Shown here one piece after another: positions 1-7,413 of a stretch of 19,380 nt of DNA. Location: assembly GCA_946482635.1 (NCBI GenBank), contig CAMLSG010000092.1:1-19380 (forward strand), in the 5' to 3' direction. A program made the translations under genes and the position numbers. The notes beneath the pieces were generated by a model. The model did no database searches, was not told the DNA's origin, and saw nothing but the letters and a program-made list of their open reading frames with translations. Numbering within the stretch: the first letter of the stretch is position 1; every line of letters starts with the position of its first letter. The stretch comes from an uncultured Duganella sp. (GTDB lineage Bacteria > Pseudomonadota > Gammaproteobacteria > Burkholderiales > Burkholderiaceae).

Positions 1-573
1 GGCCTGCTGTCCGGCTTCGGCATCTCGGGCAACTACACCTACATCGACAGCGTCATGAAACTTGGCCACCCGGTGACCAGTACCTGGTGCACGCCAAAGG
101 ATACGCTGGACGCCAACCTGGCACGCGACCTTGCCGGTTGCGACACGGACGGCCACGTACTTGGCGGCCTGCCGATGGTGGGCATGTCGAAGAATGCCTA
201 CAACCTGACGCTGCTGTATGACCATGGCCCGCTGTCGGCGCGCCTGGCTTATACCTGGCGCGGCAAATACCTGCAGGCGGCCAACGCCTACGGTACGGCC
301 GACGGCTCCGGTATCGACCGCAATCCGGACAGCCCGAATTTCGGCCAGGCTTACTCGGTGAACTTTGCCTTGCCGACCTGGGGGGGCGCATACGGCCAGC
401 TCGACATGGGCCTGCACTATAAAGTGACGGAGAATCTGAGCTTCGCCTTCGAGGCGCAAAACCTGAACAACGCGCTGTACAAGCAGTACATGCAGCAGGG
501 CATCGGCCTGATGGATCGCTCCGCGTTCTACACCGGCCGCCGCTACACGCTGCAGGCGCGCTACTCGTTCTAA
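1..573 (+). CDS. TonB-dependent receptor, C-terminal part (5' end outside window)
   Basis: The reading frame is open from base 1 with no start, so this is the last 190 residues of a larger outer-membrane protein. It shows alternating aromatic/polar beta-strands typical of a TonB-dependent receptor barrel, a stretch reading EAQNLNNALYKQY, which fits the late-barrel 'N-L-xN' signature, and a terminal RYSF ending in Phe, the usual outer-membrane assembly signal. Two cysteines near residues 29 and 41 lie in what looks like an extracellular loop and could form a disulfide. Such receptors take up oligosaccharides or chelates using TonB-ExbBD energy. The downstream galactosidase and the second receptor at 7414-9999 suggest a galactoside substrate, which is inference. 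A strong hairpin terminator follows nine bases after the stop. The plug domain and TonB box are not visible. Confidence 0.9.
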   Translation, partial: GLLSGFGISGNYTYIDSVMKLGHPVTSTWCTPKDTLDANLARDLAGCDTDGHVLGGLPMVGMSKNAYNLTLLYDHGPLSARLAYTWRGKYLQAANAYGTADGSGIDRNPDSPNFGQAYSVNFALPTWGGAYGQLDMGLHYKVTENLSFAFEAQNLNNALYKQYMQQGIGLMDRSAFYTGRRYTLQARYSF

Positions 574-581
574 GAAGTACC

Positions 582-613
582 GGCAGCGCGCCTGTGTGGC
601 GTGCTGCCATTTT
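582..613 (+). terminator. Rho-independent-type terminator or attenuator
   Basis: Bases 582-592 (GGCAGCGCGCC) pair with 598-608 (GGCGTGCTGCC) over 11 pairs with one G-U wobble. The loop is TGTGT, and ATTTT follows. It begins 9 bases after the receptor stop and ends only 19 bases before the next ATG. It is therefore either a full terminator or a partial attenuator that lowers galactosidase and halogenase expression relative to the receptor. The T-tract is short (four T), so readthrough is plausible. Confidence 0.7.
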
Positions 614-631
614 CACCTCATGGACAACCGC

Positions 632-2275
632 ATGAAGAATCCCCCAAGCCGCCACCTGGCGGTGTTTTGCTTGTCGGCCCTGTTGGCTGCACACGCTGTT
701 GCCGGTCCGGCGCCGATTCCGCAGATGCTGCACAAGGACAGCCGCCACGCGCTGCTGGTTGACGGCAAGCCGTTCACCGTACTGGGCGTGCAGGCGCACA
801 ACTCCAGCAACTATCCTGCGGCCCTTGGCCAGGTCTGGGCCGCGGTGAAGGACGCCAACGCCAATACGTTGGAAATCCCGGTTGCCTGGGAACAGCTGGA
901 ACCGGTCGAGGGCAAGTTCGATTTCAGCTTCGTCGACACCCTGGTGGCGCAGGCGCGGCAGAACAAGGTGCGCCTGGTGCTGCTGTGGTTCGGCACCTGG
1001 AAAAACACCGGACCGCAATATACGCCGGAATGGGTGAAGTTCGATAACCAGCGCTTCCCGCGCATGGTCGGCAAGGATGGCAAGGGCATTTATTGCCTGT
1101 CGCCGTTCGGCGAACAGACTCTGAAAGCAGACACCAGGGCGTTTACCGCCTTGATGGCGCACCTGAAAAAGATCGACTCCGCGCAGCGCACGGTAATCAT
1201 GGTGCAGGTCGAGAACGAGGTGGGCACCTATGGTACCGTGCGCGATTTCGGTCCGCAAGCCGAGGCGGCCTTCCGCCAGGCGGTGCCGGCTGCCGTGTTG
1301 GCGCGCAAGAAGGCTCCGGTACCTGGTGCGGCCAGCGGCACCTGGACTGAGGTCTACGGCCCCTATGCCGACGAATACTTCCACGCCTACGCCGTGGCCA
1401 GCTATATCGAAACGATCGCGAGGGCAGGGCGTGCCGTATATGACCTGCCGATGTACGTCAACAACGCGCTGCGCGATCCCCTGGAGCCGATGGCGCCATG
1501 GAAGGCCAACTTCGCCAGCGGCGGCCCGACTTATGACGTGATCGATATCTACAAGGCTGCCGCCCCGCATATCGACATCGCGGCACCGGACATCTATTCA
1601 CCGGAGTCGGACAAGGTAGGCGCCACACTGGAACGCTTCGAACGTCCGGACAATGCGCTGTTCGTGCCGGAGATGGGTAATGCGGCCGGCTATGCGCGCT
1701 ATGTGTACCAGATCCTGGGACGGGGCGCGATTGGTGTAGCGCCGTTTGGCGTCGACTATGCGGACTACAGCAATTATCCGCTGGGATCGAAGTTGAAAGA
1801 CAAGGCGATGGCGGAGCCTTTCGGCAAGATCTATGCCGCGTTCCGGCCGATGGCGCGCCAGTGGGCGCAATGGTCGCTCGATGGACGCACTTTCGGCATC
1901 GCGGAAGGGGATGACCGCAAGCCGCAATCGATCGTGGCCGGTGCCTGGAAGATCACAGCGAAGTTCCGCGAATGGCAATTCGGCAACGCGAACAAGGACG
2001 ACCTGCCGCCCGGCACCGAATCGCCCAATGGCGGCGCTGCGTTGGCCCAGGTGGGCGACAATGAATTTGTCGTGATCGGACAGAACATCCGCCTCAACTT
2101 CGAGCACAACGCGGGTAAGCCGTCGATGTACGCACGGGTGGAAGAAGGTCACTTCGACGCTGACGGAAAATGGGTCATGGAGCGCAACTGGAATGGCGAC
2201 CAGACCGACTGGGGCATCAACTTGACGGCCCGCCCGACCGTCATGAAGATCCGGATGGGAACCTATGTCCAATAA
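632..2275 (+). CDS. Exported GH35 beta-galactosidase with C-terminal DUF5597 domain (copy 1)
   Basis: This 547-residue protein has a signal peptide (about residues 1-24, cleaved near VAG-PAP), a TIM-barrel catalytic domain and a C-terminal beta-rich DUF5597 region. That is the architecture and length of Cellvibrio Bgl35A-type GH35 enzymes, which remove beta-linked galactose from oligosaccharides. The predicted acid/base is E196 in VENEVG and the predicted nucleophile is E347 in FVPEMGN; both are assigned by family pattern. ATG 632 is chosen because it gives a clean signal peptide. An in-frame ATG at 620 and a GTG at 596 exist, but 596 lies inside the terminator stem. The ribosome site is weak (GGA at 622-624). 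The last 11 bases overlap the halogenase start, implying translational coupling. A close paralogue lies inverted at 3759-5411. Substrate specificity (xyloglucan, galactan or lactose-like) cannot be read from sequence. Confidence 0.9.
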   Translation: MKNPPSRHLAVFCLSALLAAHAVAGPAPIPQMLHKDSRHALLVDGKPFTVLGVQAHNSSNYPAALGQVWAAVKDANANTLEIPVAWEQLEPVEGKFDFSFVDTLVAQARQNKVRLVLLWFGTWKNTGPQYTPEWVKFDNQRFPRMVGKDGKGIYCLSPFGEQTLKADTRAFTALMAHLKKIDSAQRTVIMVQVENEVGTYGTVRDFGPQAEAAFRQAVPAAVLARKKAPVPGAASGTWTEVYGPYADEYFHAYAVASYIETIARAGRAVYDLPMYVNNALRDPLEPMAPWKANFASGGPTYDVIDIYKAAAPHIDIAAPDIYSPESDKVGATLERFERPDNALFVPEMGNAAGYARYVYQILGRGAIGVAPFGVDYADYSNYPLGSKLKDKAMAEPFGKIYAAFRPMARQWAQWSLDGRTFGIAEGDDRKPQSIVAGAWKITAKFREWQFGNANKDDLPPGTESPNGGAALAQVGDNEFVVIGQNIRLNFEHNAGKPSMYARVEEGHFDADGKWVMERNWNGDQTDWGINLTARPTVMKIRMGTYVQ

Positions 2276-3758
2276 TGCTATCCGCAAGATCGTTATCGTC
2301 GGCGGCGGTACCGCCGGCTGGATGACGGCCGCCCCGCTGGCGCTCAAGCTGGGCAAGGCGTGCGAGATCGTGCTGGTGGAGTCGCCGGAGATCGGCACGG
2401 TCGGTGTCGGTGAAGCGACGCTGCCGACGATCCGCTACTTCAACCAGGCGCTCGGCCTGGACAATGCAGATTTCGTCAGGAAGACCCAGGCCACTTTCAA
2501 GCTTGGCATCGAGTTCAAGGACTGGGGCCATGTCGGCAACCGCTTCTTCCACGGATTCGGCGACTTCGGCCCGGCAATCGAAAATCGCTCGCCGGTGCAA
2601 TACTGGCTGCGGCTGGCGCGTGAAAACAAGGACATGCCTTCCTACGAGGAGTGGTCAACGTCCACTGCCATGGCGCGCAGCAACCGATTCATGCTGCCAT
2701 ACGGCGACCAGCCTGCAGTTACCAATGCCTTTTCGTACGCTTTCCATTTCGACGCCGGCCTTTATGCAGCCTACCTGCGCGACTACGCGATGCAGCGCGG
2801 CGTGGAGCGCGTCGAAGGCATGATCACGGAGGTGGAGCAGCATCCCGAATCAGGTTTCATTACGGCGGTGAAGCTGAAGGACGGGCAACGGGTGGAAGGC
2901 GACCTGTTCATTGACTGCTCGGGCTTTCGCGGCCTGCTGATCGAAGGCGTCTACAAGGCCGGTTACGATGACTGGAGCGCCATGCTGCCGTGTAACAGCG
3001 CGCAAGCCGTGCCGTGCGAGAGGGTCGAGCCGCTGGTGCCGTACACCTTGTCGACTGCGCGCAGCGCCGGCTGGACCTGGCGCATTCCGCTTCAGCACCG
3101 TACCGGCAACGGCCATGTGTACTGCAACGGCTTTACAAGCGACGAGGAAGCCGGCCGGGTGCTGCTGGAAGGGCTGGACGGCCGCGCGCTGGATACGCCG
3201 CGCCAGCTTCGCTTTACCACCGGTCGCCGCCGCAAATCATGGATCAAGAATTGCGTGGCGATCGGTTTGTCGAGCGGTTTCCTTGAACCGCTTGAATCGA
3301 CCAGCATCAATATCATCGAAAATTCGGTGGGCTGGCTGCTGCAGTATTTCCCCGACCGCGATTTCAGCCCGGCGCTGGCCAATGAGTTCAACCGGCTTGT
3401 GTCGCAGCGCTACGAGTTCGTGCGCGACTTCATCATCCTGCATTACAAGGTCACGGACCGCAACGACTCCGAATTCTGGCGTTATTGTGCCGGCATGCCG
3501 ATCCCCGATACGCTGCAGCACCAGATCGAGCTGTTCCGCGAGACGGGCCGCATCGTCATATTTGACCCGGAGGGATTCTCGGTGCCATCGCACGTTTCCA
3601 TCCTGATGGGACTTGGCGTCGTGCCCAAAAAGATCGATCCGCTGATCGACCTGATGGACTTGACGCGGCTGGAGGAACACTTTGCCAGAGTGCGGGAAAC
3701 CATCGGGCGTGCCGTCGGCGCAATGCCGGAGCACGCCCGGTTCTTCGAGACCCAATAG
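2265..3758 (+). CDS. Flavin-dependent tryptophan halogenase family protein (PrnA-like)
   Basis: This 497-residue protein has the FAD-binding motif GGGTAGWM (13-20), the catalytic lysine at K79 in TFKLGIEF (the same number as PrnA K79), the halogenase signature WTWRIP (270-275) and the catalytic-glutamate segment EPLESTSI (341-348, likely E344). All hallmark residues of an active FADH2-dependent halogenase are present. It has no signal peptide, so it is cytoplasmic. Characterised 'orphan' members from Xanthomonas and BrvH brominate free indoles, but their natural substrates are unknown. Relatives commonly sit beside TonB-dependent receptors. Its ATG lies within the last codons of the upstream galactosidase (11-base overlap), so the two are probably translated together. 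Its stop codon directly abuts that of the convergent galactosidase. No flavin reductase is present in the window. Family assignment is secure; substrate is unknown. Confidence 0.93.
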   Translation: MSNNAIRKIVIVGGGTAGWMTAAPLALKLGKACEIVLVESPEIGTVGVGEATLPTIRYFNQALGLDNADFVRKTQATFKLGIEFKDWGHVGNRFFHGFGDFGPAIENRSPVQYWLRLARENKDMPSYEEWSTSTAMARSNRFMLPYGDQPAVTNAFSYAFHFDAGLYAAYLRDYAMQRGVERVEGMITEVEQHPESGFITAVKLKDGQRVEGDLFIDCSGFRGLLIEGVYKAGYDDWSAMLPCNSAQAVPCERVEPLVPYTLSTARSAGWTWRIPLQHRTGNGHVYCNGFTSDEEAGRVLLEGLDGRALDTPRQLRFTTGRRRKSWIKNCVAIGLSSGFLEPLESTSINIIENSVGWLLQYFPDRDFSPALANEFNRLVSQRYEFVRDFIILHYKVTDRNDSEFWRYCAGMPIPDTLQHQIELFRETGRIVIFDPEGFSVPSHVSILMGLGVVPKKIDPLIDLMDLTRLEEHFARVRETIGRAVGAMPEHARFFETQ

Positions 3759-5411
3759 TCAATAGGTGCCCAGCCTGGCCTTGAGGATTGTGACGCGGTC
3801 GGTCAGGTTCAAGCCATAGTCGGTCTGGTCGCCGTTCCAGTTGCGCTCCATGATCCATTTGCCGTTGGCATCGAAGCGACCTTCCTCGACTCGGGCCCAC
3901 AGCGACGGCTTGCCTTCGTTGCTGCCGATGCCTTCGATCTTCACGCGCGCGTGCTGGCCGACGATGATGAATTCGTTGTCGCCGATTTGGGCGATGGAGA
4001 CGCCGCCGCTTGGCGTTTCGGTACCGGCCGGGTAATCCTTCATGTCCGGCTTCCACGAGCGGTCGCCGAGTTGCCATTCGCGGAACGATACCGTGGCCTT
4101 CCAGTTTTTCATGTTCACGGTCTGGGATTTGCGGTCGTCTCCTTCGGCAACGCCGTAGGTGCGGCCCTCAAACGCCCATTTCGCCCACTGGCGCTCCATC
4201 GGCCGGAATGCCGCATAGACCTTGCCGAAAGGTTCGGCCATCGACTTGTCGGTGTCCTTCGATCCAAGTGGGAAATTGGTGTAGTCGAAGTAGTCGACGC
4301 CAAACGGCGCTATGCCCAGCGCGCCGCGGCCGAGCACCTGGTAGACATAGCGCGCAAAGGGCTTTGCGTTGCCCATTTCCGGCACCAGCAGGGCATTGTC
4401 GGGGCGCTGGAAAAGTTCGAGGTTGGCGCTGAACTTGTTCGATTCCGACATGTAGATATCCGGCGCGGCGAGATCGATATGCGGCGCCGCAGCCTTGTAG
4501 ATGTCGATCACGTCGAACGCAGGACCGCCCGAGATGAAATTGTTCTGCCATGGCGCCATCAGCGCAAGCGGGTCGCGCAGTGCGCTGTTGACGTACATCG
4601 GCAGGTTGTAGATCGCGCGCCCGGCCTTCGCGACCTCCTCGATATAGCTGGCGATGGCCCAGGCGTGGAAGTATTCCTCGGCATAGGGGCCGTAGACCTC
4701 GGTCCAGGTGCCGCTGGCGGCGCCAGGCACCGGCGACTTCTTGTGGGCTAGCACCGCAGGCGGCACTGCCTGATGGAAGGCTGCTTCGGCTTTGGCGCCG
4801 AAGTCGCGTACCGCGCCGATGGTGCCGACTTCGTTTTGTACCTGCACCATGATCACGGTGCGCTGTTCCTCGTCGACGGCTTTCAGGTGCTTCATCAGGG
4901 CGGTGAAAGCCTTCTTGTCGGCCTTCAGTGTTTCCTCCCCAAAGGGCGACATGCAATAGATGGATTTGCCGTCCTTGCCGACCATGCGCGGGAAACGCTG
5001 GTTGTTGAACTTCACCCATTCGGGGGTGTAGTTCGGATTGGTGTTCTTCCAGGTCGCGAACCACAGCAGCACTACACGCACCTTGTTTTCGCGCGCCTGC
5101 TTCAGCAGCGTGTCGACGTAGCTGAAATCGAACTTGCCTTCCTCGGGCTCGACCTGTTCCCATGCGACCGGGATTTCCAGCGTGTTGGCGTGGACGTCCT
5201 TGACCGCGGCCCAGACCTGGCTAAGTGCCGCGGGATAGTTGCTGGAGTTGTGCGCCTGCACGCCAAGCAGAAGGTAGGGTGCACCATCGACCATCAAGGC
5301 GTGGCGGCCATCTTTCTTCACAAGTTCCGGAATCGGTGCGGCGGCTGCAGCGGCGCCCGCCCACGCGGCAAGGCAAAGTGCCGCGAGAGCGCGACGGGTT
5401 GTCATCTTCAT
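3759..5411 (-). CDS. Exported GH35 beta-galactosidase with C-terminal DUF5597 domain (copy 2)
   Basis: This 550-residue paralogue of the gene at 632-2275 is alignable end to end with few gaps; both end in a near-identical segment around RNWNGDQTD. It has a signal peptide (residues 1 to about 24, Ala-rich, cleaved before APIPEL), a TIM barrel, then DUF5597. The predicted acid/base is E194 in VQNEVG, where copy 1 has VENEVG, and the predicted nucleophile is E345 in LVPEMGN. The first residue of the usual ENE pair is therefore Gln, while the catalytic Glu is kept. GGAG on the minus strand (5417-5420) lies 5 bases before the ATG, supporting this start. The gene is transcribed divergently from the symporter operon and converges on the halogenase with no spacer. 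Different subcellular handling or linkage preference from copy 1 is possible but not visible. Confidence 0.9.
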   Translation of the reverse strand: MKMTTRRALAALCLAAWAGAAAAAAPIPELVKKDGRHALMVDGAPYLLLGVQAHNSSNYPAALSQVWAAVKDVHANTLEIPVAWEQVEPEEGKFDFSYVDTLLKQARENKVRVVLLWFATWKNTNPNYTPEWVKFNNQRFPRMVGKDGKSIYCMSPFGEETLKADKKAFTALMKHLKAVDEEQRTVIMVQVQNEVGTIGAVRDFGAKAEAAFHQAVPPAVLAHKKSPVPGAASGTWTEVYGPYAEEYFHAWAIASYIEEVAKAGRAIYNLPMYVNSALRDPLALMAPWQNNFISGGPAFDVIDIYKAAAPHIDLAAPDIYMSESNKFSANLELFQRPDNALLVPEMGNAKPFARYVYQVLGRGALGIAPFGVDYFDYTNFPLGSKDTDKSMAEPFGKVYAAFRPMERQWAKWAFEGRTYGVAEGDDRKSQTVNMKNWKATVSFREWQLGDRSWKPDMKDYPAGTETPSGGVSIAQIGDNEFIIVGQHARVKIEGIGSNEGKPSLWARVEEGRFDANGKWIMERNWNGDQTDYGLNLTDRVTILKARLGTY

Positions 5412-5448
5412 TCAGTCTCCACTTTTGTTGGCAAGATTGTTAGCGGTA

Positions 5449-5520
5449 CCATATGCTAGCGAATCGGTTCCGCCTCCTGTATGCCAATTGTCGCTTCGGC
5501 TATCCCGAATCGCTATATGG
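5449..5520. repeat. Imperfect inverted repeat in divergent promoter region
   Basis: The left element starts CCATAT (5449-5454), followed after three extra bases by AGCGAATCGG (5458-5467). The right element is CCGAATCGCT (5505-5514), running into ATATGG (5515-5520). The arms are inverted copies with one mismatch and a 3-base insertion. The position, 38-109 bases upstream of the copy-2 galactosidase start, fits a pair of regulator sites. No convincing -35/-10 pair was found there. Function is inferred. Confidence 0.35.
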
Positions 5521-5580
5521 CCAGGAAATCGCTCACGTTGTTGATTGTTGCGGCACCGGGCGGCGTGCAGGTTCTCTCGA

Positions 5581-5633
5581 GCTATTCCAGAAAGTCATAG
5601 CTCAATGCGTATTCCGCATAACTAAGGAATAGC
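5581..5633. repeat. Nested dyads with repeated TATTCC half-sites
   Basis: GCTATTCC (5581-5588) and GGAATAGC (5626-5633) are perfect 8-base inverted arms. Between them lies a second dyad, ATGCG-TATTC-CGCAT (5605-5619), which carries TATTCC again (5610-5615). So three TATTCC/GGAATA hexamers occur within 53 bases in the stretch upstream of the symporter gene. This could be a regulator binding array or a structured leader. No regulator can be named from sequence. Confidence 0.35.
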
Positions 5634-5664
5634 CAATTCGTTAAGCTAAGCGTCTTAATGATAA

Positions 5665-5687
5665 GCAAATGTTGTCAACGCATTTGC
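5665..5687. promoter_or_regulatory. Candidate operator upstream of the symporter operon
   Basis: Perfect 7-base arms GCAAATG (5665-5671) and CATTTGC (5681-5687) flank a 9-base centre. A second, offset palindrome, GTTGTCAAC (5671-5679), sits inside. The right arm ends 16 bases before the symporter ATG, so a bound protein would block transcription start or ribosome entry. Size and symmetry suit a dimeric repressor of the LacI or GntR kind, but no regulator gene for this locus is in the window. Confidence 0.5.
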
Positions 5688-5703
5688 AAACAGAGACGCT
5701 GCC

Positions 5704-7371
5704 ATGAAAATCACATCCCTCGATTCGGTTGTATTCCTGATCTATTTTGCGGTCGTTGCCGCATACGGCATCTGGGTCTATCGCCGCAAGAACAGCAGCT
5801 CCGGCTCGGCTTCGCGCGATTACTTCCTGGCCGAAGGTTCCCTGACCTGGTGGGCCATCGGCGCCTCGCTGATCGCCTCCAATATCTCCGCCGAACAGTT
5901 CATCGGCATGAGCGGATCCGGCTTCAAGATCGGCATGGCGATTGCGGTGTATGAGCTGATGGCGGCGGCAACGCTGGTCATCGTGGCCGTGTTCTTCATG
6001 CCGGTGTATCTGAAAAACCACATCTACACCATGCCGCAGTTCCTCGAACAGCGTTATGGCAAGGGCGTGGCGACGACCATGGCGCTGTTCTGGCTTGGCC
6101 TGTACATCGTGGTCAACCTGACCTCCATCCTCTACCTCGGCGCCATCGCCATCAGCAGCATCTCGGGCTTGAGCGTGGGCGCCTGCATGCTGTTCCTGGC
6201 CGTGTTCGCGACGATCATCACGCTGGGCGGCATGAAGGTGATCGGCTACACCGACGTGATCCAGGTGGTGTGCCTGGTGATCGGCGGCCTGGTGACGACC
6301 TGGATCGCGCTGGACTTGGTGGCCGGCCTGGGCGGCGGCAAAGGCGCGCTGCACGGCACGGCCGAATTGTTCTCGCGTGCCCGCGGCCACTTCGACATGG
6401 TGCTGACGCGCGATCATCCAAGCTATATGGATTTGCCTGGCCTGAGCATCCTGCTGGGCGGCATCTGGATCGCCAACCTGAATTACTGGGGCTGTAACCA
6501 GTACATCACGCAGCGCGCGCTGGGTGCCGACCTGCCGACCGCACGCAAAGGCCTGCTGTTTGCGGCATTCCTGAAATTGCTGATGCCCGTGATCGTGGTG
6601 CTGCCCGGCATAGCGGCCTTCGCGCTGGACCAGGCGGGCGCGCTGGGCGGTGCGCTGCGCCAGGGCGGCGAGCTGAATCCGGACCGCGCCTACCCGACGC
6701 TGCTGGCATTGCTGCCGGATGGCTTGCGCGGCGTGGCGTTCGCCGCCCTGACCGCCGCTGTGGTGGCCTCGCTGGCCGGCAAGGCGAACAGCATCGCCAC
6801 CATTTTCACGCTGGATATCTATCGTAAGAAATTTGTACCCGCAGCAAGCGAAGAGCGCATGGTGTGGGTCGGCCGCCTTACCGTGGTGGCGTCGATGGCA
6901 ATTGCGGTGCTGATCGCACCAATGCTGGGCATCGACAAGAAAGGCGGGTTCCAGTACATCCAGGAATACACCGGCTTCGTCTCGCCGGGCATCCTGGCCA
7001 TGTTCCTGCTTGGTTTCTTCTGGAAGAAAGCGACCAACGCAGCCGCCATGTTCGCCACCGTGGGCGGGCTGGTGTTCTCCATCATCCTCAAGTTCCTGCC
7101 AACGATGATGGACCTGTCCTTCCTCGCGCCGATCGGCTTCGCCGCCGACAACGGCAGCGGCGTCTTCGAAATCCCGTTCATCGACCGCATGTTCCTGGTG
7201 TTCTGGGCAGTGGTGGCCGGCATGGTGCTGATCAGCCTTATGGGAAGGCGTGATGGCGAAGCCAAAGCCATGGTGGTCGACCGCCAGTTGTTCCGTGTAG
7301 ACCGTGGCTTTGCCATCGGTTCGGCCGTGGTGTGCGTGCTGCTGGCCGTGATCTACGGGGCGCTCTGGTAA
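5704..7371 (+). CDS. Sodium/galactose-type symporter (SSS family, vSGLT-like)
   Basis: This 555-residue inner-membrane protein has about 14 hydrophobic segments and closely resembles the Vibrio sodium/galactose transporter vSGLT over its length. Recalling that structure, the sugar contacts appear kept: Q65 in SAEQFIG, E84 in AVYEL, N258 and the stacking gate Y261 in ANLNYW, K291 in AAFLK, F416 and Q420 in FQYIQEYTG. This supports galactose or glucose as the solute, taken up with Na+. ATG 5704 is preceded by a weak GAGA (5693-5696) at 7 bases. It is the first gene of a co-directional set: a 42-base gap leads to the receptor, then a GH35 enzyme and a galactose dehydrogenase. A dyad candidate operator lies just upstream. 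The family is certain; the exact sugar is inference from residues and neighbours. Confidence 0.94.
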   Translation: MKITSLDSVVFLIYFAVVAAYGIWVYRRKNSSSGSASRDYFLAEGSLTWWAIGASLIASNISAEQFIGMSGSGFKIGMAIAVYELMAAATLVIVAVFFMPVYLKNHIYTMPQFLEQRYGKGVATTMALFWLGLYIVVNLTSILYLGAIAISSISGLSVGACMLFLAVFATIITLGGMKVIGYTDVIQVVCLVIGGLVTTWIALDLVAGLGGGKGALHGTAELFSRARGHFDMVLTRDHPSYMDLPGLSILLGGIWIANLNYWGCNQYITQRALGADLPTARKGLLFAAFLKLLMPVIVVLPGIAAFALDQAGALGGALRQGGELNPDRAYPTLLALLPDGLRGVAFAALTAAVVASLAGKANSIATIFTLDIYRKKFVPAASEERMVWVGRLTVVASMAIAVLIAPMLGIDKKGGFQYIQEYTGFVSPGILAMFLLGFFWKKATNAAAMFATVGGLVFSIILKFLPTMMDLSFLAPIGFAADNGSGVFEIPFIDRMFLVFWAVVAGMVLISLMGRRDGEAKAMVVDRQLFRVDRGFAIGSAVVCVLLAVIYGALW

Positions 7372-7413
7372 TACAACAAATCACAAAAAAACTACGGAGA
7401 AAACAAAAGCATC

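Noticed and set aside
1..573. Receptor fragment as a broken gene
   Set aside because: The frame is open from the first base and ends normally with Phe, so it is cut by the window edge, not by mutation.
53..1570. Long minus-strand open frame (505 codons) across the receptor end and first galactosidase
   Set aside because: It is antisense to two clearly homologous proteins, crosses the terminator, has Arg/His-rich nonsense composition and no family motif. It is a shadow of GC-biased codons.
4168..5163. Alternative minus-strand frame inside galactosidase copy 2, possible second gene or frameshift
   Set aside because: The main frame is uninterrupted over 550 residues and matches its paralogue end to end. 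The alternative frame is Arg-rich shadow.
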